From NCBI GenBank assembly GCA_964420125.1, contig CAYQQQ010000023.1:1-64000 (forward strand): DNA of 64,000 nt, given 5' to 3'. Within the stretch, counting starts at the first letter, position 1, and each line of letters begins with the position of its first letter. The notes under the pieces were generated by a model, which was not told where the DNA came from, ran no database searches, and worked only from the letters and a program-made list of their open reading frames with translations. Made by a program: the position numbers and the translations under genes. The stretch is from CAYQQQ01 sp964420125. Its GTDB lineage: Bacteria > Actinomycetota > Acidimicrobiia > Acidimicrobiales > Microtrichaceae. Shown piece by piece: positions 53,417-60,469 of this stretch.

Positions 53417-54361
53417 ATGCGCTCCGTCGACGTCGCCATCGAGGCACTGGCCGCCCGCCAACAGGGCCGCTTCACCCGAGCCCAAGTGCGGACGGTCGAC
53501 CCGTCGCCCACGACCATCGCCACGCGGGTGCGCAACGGGCGATGGCGTCGGATCACCTCCAAGGTGCTCCGCTTGCCGGGGGCTCCGGACGGACGCGTGG
53601 CCGACCTGTGGACTGCGCACCTGCACGCCGGCGCCCAATCGGTCGTCGGGTACACCTCCGCAGCATCGATGCACGGGTTCCCATCCGTTCCGGACCGGGG
53701 TACGCGCCTGGTGGTTCCCGCCGGCCTCCACCTGCGCTCGTCGATCTTCACCGCACACCAGAGCCGTGACCTCACCCCGGCGGAGGTCGTGGTCGTCGAC
53801 CGGCTTCCCGTGACCTCGGTCGCCCGGACCCTGGTGGACCTCGCTCCCGAGACGTCCAGGGCCCGACTCGAGGCGTGGTTCGACCACCTGAGCGCCGAGC
53901 GACGAGTTCGACCCTCCGAGGTGGCCGAGCTGATCGAGGAGCTCGAGGGCCCCGGCAAGGGTGGTCTCGGCGAGCTGATCGCGGTCGTGGGCGATCGTCT
54001 CCCGGGCCCGGGGATCGAACAGGGCCGTCTTGAACGTGCACTCACCTCGGTGGTGAGGGCGGCGGGGATGGGTGCGGGGATGGCGCAGCACCCTCATCCA
54101 GGCCGGTTCGTCGCCAGCGGCCTCGTGGACCGGGCGTTTCCCGAGGCCCGCCTGATCATCGAAGCGGATGGTCGCCGGTGGCACGAGCGTCGCGCCGCCA
54201 ACCTCGCCGATCTTCGCCGTGACCGGGCGGCAGCGGTGGAGGGATGGCTCACCGTTCGCTACACCTTCGACGACCTGGTCCTCGCGCCGGAGTCGGCCGC
54301 TGAGGAGCTCGCGCTCATCCACCGCCGACGTGTGCTCGACGCACGGCACCGCAGCGCGTGA
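53417..54361 (+). CDS. AbiEi-like winged-helix / DUF559 (PD-(D/E)xK-like) protein
   Basis: A 314-residue protein. The N-terminus (LAARQQGRFTRAQVR, then ATRVRNGRWRRITSKVLRL) looks like the AbiEi-type antitoxin winged helix. The middle resembles the wider AbiEi family (YTSAASMHGF). The C-terminus matches DUF559, a Vsr-like nuclease fold: VDRAFPEARLIIEADGRRWH with the Asp and Glu-x-Asp pair, then LRRDRAAAVEGWLTVRYTFDD. It has no toxin partner next to it. It is bounded on both sides by tandem repeats and hairpin elements. Such orphan proteins are common in actinobacteria and have no established function. Confidence 0.75.
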   Translation: MRSVDVAIEALAARQQGRFTRAQVRTVDPSPTTIATRVRNGRWRRITSKVLRLPGAPDGRVADLWTAHLHAGAQSVVGYTSAASMHGFPSVPDRGTRLVVPAGLHLRSSIFTAHQSRDLTPAEVVVVDRLPVTSVARTLVDLAPETSRARLEAWFDHLSAERRVRPSEVAELIEELEGPGKGGLGELIAVVGDRLPGPGIEQGRLERALTSVVRAAGMGAGMAQHPHPGRFVASGLVDRAFPEARLIIEADGRRWHERRAANLADLRRDRAAAVEGWLTVRYTFDDLVLAPESAAEELALIHRRRVLDARHRSA

Positions 54362-54439
54362 CGCCGCCCGAGCGCGTGACGCCGCCCGAGCGCGTGACGC
54401 CGCCCGAGCGCGTGGCGCCGCCCGAGCGCGTGACGCCGC
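54356..54439. repeat. Tandem repeat, 18-bp unit, 4.7 copies, starting inside the stop codon of the DUF559-type gene
   Basis: The unit GCGTGACGCCGCCCGAGC repeats at 54356, 54374, 54392, 54410 (one A-to-G change) and 54428 (partial). The stop codon TGA of the upstream gene is part of the first unit. Because 18 is a multiple of three, each unit places TGA in the same frame again, except unit 4. Confidence 0.9.
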
Positions 54440-54447
54440 GTCCACCT

Positions 54448-54523
54448 GTGCCTTCAGATGGACTCTGGAGGCAGAGCGGTCGACATCGGGTCCTCTCCGC
54501 CTTCAGAGGTGATCCGAAGGCAG
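54448..54523. repeat. Dispersed 76-bp hairpin element, copy B
   Basis: Same length and orientation as copy A, about 90 percent identical by eye. Several differences keep base pairing: where copy A has a T-G pair near the base of the inner stem, copy B has T-A. It ends 54 bases before the -10 box of hisI. Confidence 0.8.
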
Positions 54524-54577
54524 CCAGGCAGGCGCAGGGGACGGCAAAGGGGTTGGGGAGAGCCAGCGATGCGACCC

Positions 54578-54583
54578 TACGAT
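54578..54583 (+). promoter_or_regulatory. -10 box of hisI-trpE-ygfZ (leaderless)
   Basis: TACGAT ends 6 bases before ATG 54590. Confidence 0.5.
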
Positions 54584-54589
54584 TGAGCG

Positions 54590-55021
54590 ATGCCCGATGC
54601 GCCCCCGTCCGACGGCGACCAGACCACCCGCACCCCCGAGGTCACCCCCATCCCGGTACGGGAGGAGGATCTCGCCAAGGTCCGCTACAACGACGACGGC
54701 CTGGTCGCGGCCGTCGTGCAGGACGTCGAGACCCGGGCGGTGCTGATGATGGCCTGGATGGACGCCGACACCCTGCGCATGAGCCTCGAGCAGGGGCGCA
54801 CGGTGTTCTGGTCGCGCAGTCGCCAGGAGGTCTGGCGCAAGGGCGACACCTCGGGGGATCGTCAGTTCATCCGCTCCGCGCACTACGACTGCGACGGGGA
54901 CACCCTGCTGTTCCTGGTGGAGCAAGAGGGCAGGGGGGCGTGCCACACCGGTGCCTACAGCTGCTTCTTCTCGTCGTTCGGCACGGACCGCACCTCGACC
55001 GAGCCGCCGACGGCCCGCTGA
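54590..55021 (+). CDS. hisI: Phosphoribosyl-AMP cyclohydrolase
   Basis: A 143-residue zinc enzyme of histidine synthesis that opens the adenine ring of PR-AMP. MMAWMDADTLRMSLEQGRTV, then FWSRSRQEVWRKGDTSGDRQ and YDCDGDTLLFLVEQEGRGACHTG hold the conserved Cys/His/Asp metal ligands. The N-terminus is about 25 residues longer than usual. It is not fused to HisE. trpE starts 3 bases after its stop, the same hisI-trpE linkage seen in mycobacteria. Confidence 0.94.
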   Translation: MPDAPPSDGDQTTRTPEVTPIPVREEDLAKVRYNDDGLVAAVVQDVETRAVLMMAWMDADTLRMSLEQGRTVFWSRSRQEVWRKGDTSGDRQFIRSAHYDCDGDTLLFLVEQEGRGACHTGAYSCFFSSFGTDRTSTEPPTAR

Positions 55022-55024
55022 GCC

Positions 55025-56602
55025 GTGGCCATCCACCCCGACCACGAGACCTTCCGCAGGTTGGCCCGCACCCATCGGGTGGTCCCGGTGTTCCGCACGC
55101 TGCTCGCCGACCTCACCTCGCCGGTGGCGGCCTTCTCGCGGCTCTGCGGCAGCGATGCGGAGGGCCGGCCGGGCTTCCTGCTGGAGTCTGTGGAGCACGG
55201 GGACCGTTGGGCCCGGTGGTCCTTCATCGGCCGTGATCCCCGGGCCCGGATCGTGGCACGCGGAGGGGAGATTGCCACCAGCGGGGAGCTGCCGGATGGA
55301 CTTCCCCTGCACGACGGGGTGCTGGCCACCCTGGAGGTGCTGCTGGAGCACTACCGGTGCCCGGACGCCGTGGAGCTGGGCGCCACCCCCGGTGGGCAGG
55401 TCGTCCTGCCGCCGCTGCACAGCGGCGTGGTCGGGTACCTGGGCTACGACGTCGTGCGCGAGGTGGAGCACCTCCCCGACGCTCCCGAGGACGACCGTGG
55501 CTGGCCCGACGCGGTGCTGTCGGTGATCGGGGAGATCGCCGCCTACGACCACTGGACCCAGCAGGTCACCCTCATCGCCAACGCCTTCGTGGTCGACGGT
55601 GCGACCGACGCCGAGGTGGACGCCGCGTGGACGGAGGCGACGGGACGGCTCGACCAGATGGCGCTCGACGGCGCCCTGCCCTTGGACGAGCCGCTGGTCG
55701 ACCCGCCGCAGCGCCACGAACCTCCCGAGCGCGTCCGCTCGTCGATGCCCGCTGGCACCTACGAGGCGGCCGTGGAGGTCGCCAAGGAGCACATCCGTGC
55801 CGGTGACGTCTTCCAGGTCGTGCTGTCCCAGCGCTTCGACCTGGACCTCGCCGCCGATCCGCTGGACGTCTACCGGGTGCTGCGCCAGATCAACCCGTCG
55901 CCGTACATGTACTACGTGCGGGAGCCGGAGCTCACCCTGGTGGGGTGCTCTCCCGAGCCGATGGTGCAGCTGCTCGAGGGTCGGGTGATCTCCCGGCCCA
56001 TCGCCGGCACCCGGTTCCGCGGTGCCACCGACGAGCACGACCGTCGGCTGGCTGCCGAGCTGGCCGAGCACCCCAAGGAGCGCGCCGAGCACATCATGCT
56101 GGTCGACCTGGCCCGCAACGACGTCGGCCGTGTGGTCGACTTCGGGACCTGCGAGGTGGATGAGTTGATGACCCTCGAGCGTTACAGCCACGTGATGCAC
56201 CTCACCTCCCAGGTCTCGGGCCGGCTGGCAGCCGGCCGTTCACCGATCGACGTCCTGCGGGCCACGCTGCCCGCGGGCACCGTGTCGGGTGCGCCGAAGG
56301 TGCGCGCCATGGAGATCATCGACGAGCTCGAGCCCACCCGCCGCGGCCCGTATGCCGGCGTGGTCGGCTACCTCGACTTCTCGGGCAACATCGACACCGC
56401 CATCGCCATCCGCACGATGGTCGTCGACCCGCCCGGTCCTGACGGCGTGCGGCGGGCCTCGGTGCAGGCCGGCGCCGGCATCGTGGCCGACTCGGTGCCG
56501 GAGGACGAGGAGCTCGAGACCCGCAACAAGGCCAAGGCCCTCCTGGCGGCCGTCCCCGCCGCGGAGATCATGAGCGCGCAGCGGCGCGGTGTGCGTGGGT
56601 GA
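55025..56602 (+). CDS. trpE: Anthranilate synthase component I
   Basis: A 525-residue chorismate-using enzyme and the first step of tryptophan synthesis. The N-terminal part has LLESVE, the tryptophan feedback motif. The catalytic half shows AGDVFQVVLSQRFD, PSPYMYYV, PIAGTRFRGATDEHDRRLA, DLARNDVGRVVDFGTCEVDE, LPAGTVSGAPKVRAMEIIDE and VQAGAGIVADSVPEDEE. It starts with GTG 3 bases after hisI. trpG is not adjacent, so the glutaminase subunit must be encoded elsewhere. Confidence 0.95.
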   Translation: MAIHPDHETFRRLARTHRVVPVFRTLLADLTSPVAAFSRLCGSDAEGRPGFLLESVEHGDRWARWSFIGRDPRARIVARGGEIATSGELPDGLPLHDGVLATLEVLLEHYRCPDAVELGATPGGQVVLPPLHSGVVGYLGYDVVREVEHLPDAPEDDRGWPDAVLSVIGEIAAYDHWTQQVTLIANAFVVDGATDAEVDAAWTEATGRLDQMALDGALPLDEPLVDPPQRHEPPERVRSSMPAGTYEAAVEVAKEHIRAGDVFQVVLSQRFDLDLAADPLDVYRVLRQINPSPYMYYVREPELTLVGCSPEPMVQLLEGRVISRPIAGTRFRGATDEHDRRLAAELAEHPKERAEHIMLVDLARNDVGRVVDFGTCEVDELMTLERYSHVMHLTSQVSGRLAAGRSPIDVLRATLPAGTVSGAPKVRAMEIIDELEPTRRGPYAGVVGYLDFSGNIDTAIAIRTMVVDPPGPDGVRRASVQAGAGIVADSVPEDEELETRNKAKALLAAVPAAEIMSAQRRGVRG

Positions 56603-56615
56603 CGGGAGTGCCGGC

Positions 56616-57476
56616 ATGACCCTGCTCGCCGGTGCCTGGCCACGAGACGTGCTGGTCGTGAGCGGCCCGGACGCGATGAGCTTCCTGCAGGGACAGCTGT
56701 CGGCGGACGTGCTCACCCTGGATCCGGGGCAGTCCACCCTGGCGCTCCTGCTGCAGCCCTCGGGCAAGCTCCACGCGCTGCTGCGGCTCTGGCGCACCGA
56801 CGAGCACGTCGTGGTGATCGACACCGATGCCGGTGCGGCGGACGTCGTGGAGGCCCGGCTCTCGCGGTTCCTGCTGCGGGCCGAGGTGGCGATCGAGAAG
56901 GTCGACTGGACGTGCGTGGCCGTGCGGGGTGCCGGCAGCGTGGCACCAGGGGGAGCGCCGGCGTTCGACGCGCAGGGCAGTGGAGCCGAGCTGGTCGGTC
57001 TGGGGCTGTGGCCGGGCGTCGACGGGGTGGACCTCCTGGGTCGGGGTGTGGAGCTGCCGCAGGGGTTCGCGCCGTGTGAGCCCTCGGCGCTCGAGGCGCT
57101 GCGCATCCGCTCCGGCTGGCCGCGCCACGGCGCCGAGATCGCCGGGGAGCACTCCGGCGACGTGATCCCCGCCGAGGTCGGCCCGTGGCTGATCACCGCT
57201 GCGGTCAGCTTCACAAAGGGCTGCTACGTGGGCCAGGAGCTCACAGCGCGCATCAACGCCCGTGGGGGCAACGTCCCGCGGCGCCTCCGCAGCTTCGAGC
57301 TGCCGGCCGGCGCCACCGCCTCACCCGGCGACCGGATCGTGGTGGTGGGCGGCGAGGAGGCCGCGGCGAAGGGGACGGTCACCAGCACCGCCGTGGATCC
57401 GTCGACCAGTGCCACCGTGACGATGGGGTACGTCCAACGCAGCGTGCCCGAGGACGCCCGGCTCACGGTCCCCTGA
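56616..57476 (+). CDS. ygfZ: YgfZ/GcvT-like folate-binding protein
   Basis: A 286-residue protein related to the T protein of glycine cleavage. YgfZ proteins help repair or assemble Fe-S enzymes in a folate-dependent way. The signature KGCYVGQEL near residue 207 carries the conserved Cys, and the start DVLVVSGPDAMSFLQGQLSADV is typical. ATG 56616 was chosen over GTG 56589 because GGGAG lies 9 bases upstream. It follows trpE by 13 bases and probably belongs to the hisI-trpE transcript. Confidence 0.88.
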   Translation: MTLLAGAWPRDVLVVSGPDAMSFLQGQLSADVLTLDPGQSTLALLLQPSGKLHALLRLWRTDEHVVVIDTDAGAADVVEARLSRFLLRAEVAIEKVDWTCVAVRGAGSVAPGGAPAFDAQGSGAELVGLGLWPGVDGVDLLGRGVELPQGFAPCEPSALEALRIRSGWPRHGAEIAGEHSGDVIPAEVGPWLITAAVSFTKGCYVGQELTARINARGGNVPRRLRSFELPAGATASPGDRIVVVGGEEAAAKGTVTSTAVDPSTSATVTMGYVQRSVPEDARLTVP

Positions 57477-57486
57477 GCTCCGACCT

Positions 57487-57590
57487 GCTTCTTGGACCGT
57501 TGGCGACGCTGGGCAGCGCCAGAGGTCCATGATCGGTCTCCCCTCCCGCTTCTTGGACCGTTGGCGACGCTGGGCAGCGCCAGAGGTCCA
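57487..57590. repeat. Two identical 43-bp hairpin repeats in tandem
   Basis: 57487-57529 and 57548-57590 are identical over 43 bases and lie 61 bases apart, start to start. Each forms an imperfect stem: TTGGACC pairs with the complementary end (GGTCCA), TGGCG with CGCCA, and CTG with CAG around a GG loop. The pair fills the gap between ygfZ and trpB. It resembles a BIME-like REP pair. Confidence 0.85.
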
Positions 57591-57652
57591 AGACCGGGGG
57601 GTGGGGGTGCAGCGCGGCGTCGATCACATCGCACGACGGGAGGGAGTTGGCG

Positions 57653-57658
57653 TAGGTT
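57653..57658 (+). promoter_or_regulatory. -10 box of trpB
   Basis: TAGGTT lies 39 bases before ATG 57698. The leader of about 33 nt carries AGAGGTGG as a Shine-Dalgarno-like sequence. Confidence 0.4.
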
Positions 57659-57697
57659 CTCCCGCGCAACCGACGTGGCCGACCCAGAGGTGGACCG

Positions 57698-59062
57698 ATG
57701 ACCGAGACCAACCGCTACCTGCTCCCCGCCGACCAGATGCCCACGAGTTGGTACAACATCATCCCCGACCTGCCCGAGCCGCCCCCGGCGGTGCTGCACC
57801 CGGGCACACACGAGCCGATCGGTCCCGACGACCTGGCCCCGCTGTTCCCGATGGACCTCATCCTCCAGGAGGTGTCCACCGACAGCCACATCCCCATCCC
57901 CGAGCCGGTGCTCGACGTCTACTCGCTCTGGAGGGCGACGCCGCTGCACCGGGCCCACCACCTCGAGCGCGCCCTCGGCACGCCGGCGCGCATCTACTAC
58001 AAGTACGAGGGCACCAGCCCTGCCGGCTCCCACAAGCCCAACACCGCCGTGCCGCAGGCCTACTACAACTCGATCGCCGGGGTGAAGAAGCTCACCACCG
58101 AGACCGGCGCTGGCCAGTGGGGCACTGCCCTGGCCTTCGCCTGCGCCCAGTTCGGCCTCGACTGCGAGGTGTGGCAGGTGCGTGCCAGCTACGACCAGAA
58201 GCCCTACCGCCGGGCGATGATGGAGGTCTTCGGCGCCAGCGTGCACCCGTCGCCCTCCGAGGTCACCGAGTACGGCCGCAAGGTGCTCGCGGACGACCCC
58301 GACTCGCCGGGAAGCCTCGGCATCGCCATCTCCGAGGCCGTCGAGGTAGCCGCCCAGGACCCGTCGGTCCGCTACGCGCTGGGCTCGGTGCTCAACCACG
58401 TGCTTCTGCACCAGACGGTCATCGGTGAGGAGGCGCTGCTGCAGATGCAGATGGCGGGAGAGACCCCCGACGTGATCGTCGGCTGCACCGGTGGCGGCTC
58501 GAACTTCGGCGGTCTGACGTTCCCCTTCCTGCGCGAGAAGCTCGCCGGCCGCCTGGACGTCACCGTTCGGGCGGTGGAGCCGGCGTCGTGCCCGTCGCTC
58601 ACCAAGGGCGTCTACACCTACGACTTCGGTGACACCGCGGGGATGACCCCGCTGGTGAAGATGCACACGCTCGGCCACGACTTCATCCCCGACCCGATCC
58701 ACGCCGGCGGTCTCCGCTACCACGGGATGAGCCCCCTGATCTCCCACATCTACGAGCTGGGCCTGATCGAAGCGATCTCCAAGCCGCAGAAGGAGTGCTT
58801 CGCGGCGGCGGTGCAGTTCGCCCGCACCGAGGGCATCGTGCCCGCCCCGGAGCCCTCCCACGCCCTGGCTGCCGCCGTCGAGGAGGCGTTGCGCTGCAAG
58901 GAGACCGGCGAGGAGAAGGTGATCCTCACGGCGCTGTGCGGCCACGGGATGCTCGACATGGCCGCCTACAACGCCTACCTCGCCGGCGAGCTGGTGGACC
59001 ACGAGTACCCCGCCGAGGCGGTGCAGGAGGCCCTCACCCGCCTGCCTCAGCTCGACCTCTGA
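57698..59062 (+). CDS. trpB: Tryptophan synthase beta subunit, TrpB2 type
   Basis: A 454-residue PLP enzyme that joins indole and serine. The PLP lysine is in EGTSPAGSHKPNTA near residue 110 and the phosphate-binding loop is GCTGGGSNFGG. The longer N-terminus (YNIIPDLPEPPPAVLHPGT) and the segment YLLPADQMPTSW mark the TrpB2 subclass rather than classical TrpB1. TrpB2 proteins often work without a tight TrpA partner, or salvage indole; no trpA is visible in the window. ATG 57698 has AGAGGTGG about 5 bases upstream. It is convergent with the CapA-like gene. Confidence 0.9.
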   Translation: MTETNRYLLPADQMPTSWYNIIPDLPEPPPAVLHPGTHEPIGPDDLAPLFPMDLILQEVSTDSHIPIPEPVLDVYSLWRATPLHRAHHLERALGTPARIYYKYEGTSPAGSHKPNTAVPQAYYNSIAGVKKLTTETGAGQWGTALAFACAQFGLDCEVWQVRASYDQKPYRRAMMEVFGASVHPSPSEVTEYGRKVLADDPDSPGSLGIAISEAVEVAAQDPSVRYALGSVLNHVLLHQTVIGEEALLQMQMAGETPDVIVGCTGGGSNFGGLTFPFLREKLAGRLDVTVRAVEPASCPSLTKGVYTYDFGDTAGMTPLVKMHTLGHDFIPDPIHAGGLRYHGMSPLISHIYELGLIEAISKPQKECFAAAVQFARTEGIVPAPEPSHALAAAVEEALRCKETGEEKVILTALCGHGMLDMAAYNAYLAGELVDHEYPAEAVQEALTRLPQLDL

Positions 59063-59083
59063 GCCCCGGTCCCGCTCCCACAC

Positions 59084-59109
59084 CGGCGGTGCCGCCTGCG
59101 GCACCGCCG
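59084..59109. terminator. Perfect 12-bp hairpin between convergent trpB and CapA-like genes
   Basis: CGGCGGTGCCGC and GCGGCACCGCCG are separated by two bases. It ends one base before the stop codon of the minus-strand gene. There is no T-run, so bidirectional termination is inferred from position. Confidence 0.6.
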
Positions 59110-59110
59110 C

Positions 59111-60310
59111 TCAGGGGGCCAGGCCGGTGCAGTCGCGCAGCGCCGCCCAGTAGGCGAGCGCCTCGTCGGCCTCGGCGCCCTCCAGCGGCTGCGGTCGGCG
59201 GTCCACGATCCTCGCCGGTGCCCAGCGGTAGCCGTCGACGCGCCGTCCGGTCACGGTGACCTGGAGCACTCCGGTGCGCGCCCCCTCGGGGCTGCCGGCG
59301 TAGAAGGCGAAGTTGCCGAGCCCGTAGTGCACCAGGGCGTCGCCGAGGCGCCCACCGCCCTGGAGGCGGTGGGCGTGCCCACCCACGATCACGTCCGCGC
59401 CCGCATCGACCAGCTGCTGGGCCAGCTCCTGCTGGGACGCCGACGGACAGGTCTGACCCTCGATCCCCCAGTGCAGGAAGACCACCACCGTGTCGGCGGA
59501 CGCGCGGGCGGCGGCGACCTCGGCGACCAGGCGGTCGACCCGCTTGGCCGAGGCGAGGCCCGCCTTGGCCTCCCCGGCGGTCCACTGCTCCATGAGCTCG
59601 GCGTCGAGCACCTGGGTGGCGGCGACCACCGCGATCCGCTGGCCCCGCACGTCCGCCACGAAGGGGGCGTAGGCCTCGGTCTCGTCGCGGCCGATGCCGA
59701 TCACCGGGAACCCGCTGGCCGACTCCGCGGCGAGCGTCTCCTCCAGCGACTCCGGACCGAAGTCCATGCCGTGGTTGTTGGCTGCGGACACCACGTCGAC
59801 CCCCGCGGCTCGGTAGGCCTCGAGCGCCTCGGGTGGTGCCTGGAAGGTGAACTCCTTGGGCGCGGGGGTGCCCGAGGTGCCGATGGCGGTCTCCATGTTC
59901 ACCACCGTGAGGTCCGCACCGGAGAGCACGGGGATGATGGGGCCGAAGACGCTGGCCGGATCGGTCGCCAGGCGATCGGCGATCACCCCTTCGAAGTTGG
60001 TGTCCCCGGCGAAGGCCAGCGTGACAGTCTCGCCGTTGCCCAGCACCGGGTCCCGCACCGTGGTCGTGGTCGCTTCGGTGGTCGACGCCGTGGCCTCCGG
60101 ATCGGTCGCCGCCTGTCCGTCGCTGACGGGCACGACCTCGTCGGTGGAGCTGCCCTGCCGCTGGGCGCCGGGACCGCGCTCGACTCCGAACCAGACAGCT
60201 CCGGACGCCACGCCGGCGAGCACGACGACCACCGCGACCACGATCGGCCACGCCCGCGCGCGCCGAGGCGCAGGCCGCTGCGGTCGTCTCACCCGTGGGG
60301 CCTCCTCCAC
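59111..60310 (-). CDS. CapA-family metallophosphatase-like protein (poly-gamma-glutamate synthesis type)
   Basis: A 399-residue protein with one N-terminal membrane helix (AWPIVVAVVVVLAGVASGAVWFG region, residues about 20-42), a Ser/Thr/Glu-rich linker and an outer CapA domain. Motifs are LAFAGDTNFEG, VNMETAIG, SAANNHGMDFG, FLHWGIEGQ and VIVGGHAHRLQGG, the metal ligands of the calcineurin-like fold. CapA-type proteins act in poly-gamma-glutamate export, but capBC genes are absent here. GTG 60310 has AGGAG upstream; TAGCCT at 60377-60382 (plus coordinates) gives a leader of about 60 nt. Confidence 0.85.
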   Translation of the reverse strand: MEEAPRVRRPQRPAPRRARAWPIVVAVVVVLAGVASGAVWFGVERGPGAQRQGSSTDEVVPVSDGQAATDPEATASTTEATTTTVRDPVLGNGETVTLAFAGDTNFEGVIADRLATDPASVFGPIIPVLSGADLTVVNMETAIGTSGTPAPKEFTFQAPPEALEAYRAAGVDVVSAANNHGMDFGPESLEETLAAESASGFPVIGIGRDETEAYAPFVADVRGQRIAVVAATQVLDAELMEQWTAGEAKAGLASAKRVDRLVAEVAAARASADTVVVFLHWGIEGQTCPSASQQELAQQLVDAGADVIVGGHAHRLQGGGRLGDALVHYGLGNFAFYAGSPEGARTGVLQVTVTGRRVDGYRWAPARIVDRRPQPLEGAEADEALAYWAALRDCTGLAP

Positions 60311-60317
60311 CAGCGGC

Positions 60318-60349
60318 GCTCCTCGTCCTCGACGCTCCTCGTCCTCGAC
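60318..60349. repeat. 16-bp direct tandem repeat, two copies
   Basis: GCTCCTCGTCCTCGAC occurs at 60318-60333 and 60334-60349. On the minus strand it lies in the leader of the CapA-like gene and supplies AGGAG sequences before its start. Confidence 0.8.
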
Positions 60350-60376
60350 GTTCCACTCCGGTCACCCGGCGTGCCG

Positions 60377-60382
60377 AGGCTA
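60377..60382 (-). promoter_or_regulatory. -10 box of the CapA-like gene
   Basis: TAGCCT on minus, about 66 bases before GTG 60310. It leaves room for a real leader with a Shine-Dalgarno sequence. Confidence 0.35.
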
Positions 60383-60456
60383 CCTCTGCGCGAGCGATCC
60401 TCGGGGACATCGGTCGCCCCGACCCGGCTGCGGGGAACCCCGGCCGAGGGTGCTGC

Positions 60457-60462
60457 TACCGT
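60457..60462 (+). promoter_or_regulatory. -10 box of xylAB (leaderless)
   Basis: TACCGT ends 7 bases before ATG 60470. Confidence 0.5.
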
Positions 60463-60469
60463 GCCGCCG

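Noticed and set aside
53417..54361. Complete AbiE toxin-antitoxin system
   Set aside because: There is no AbiEii nucleotidyltransferase toxin next to the AbiEi-like gene. The C-terminal DUF559 part suggests a different, orphan protein type.
54356..54439. CRISPR-like array
   Set aside because: The 18-bp units are directly adjacent with no spacers, and no cas genes are near. It is a plain tandem repeat.
54358..54590. Possible small protein with PPERVT repeats
   Set aside because: It is an open frame created by the 18-bp tandem array and runs into the hisI promoter; there is no ribosome-binding site or conserved domain.
54448..54590. Trp attenuator or riboswitch in front of hisI-trpE
   Set aside because: The hairpin lies upstream of the predicted -10 box, the transcript seems to start at the ATG, and no leader peptide with Trp codons is visible.
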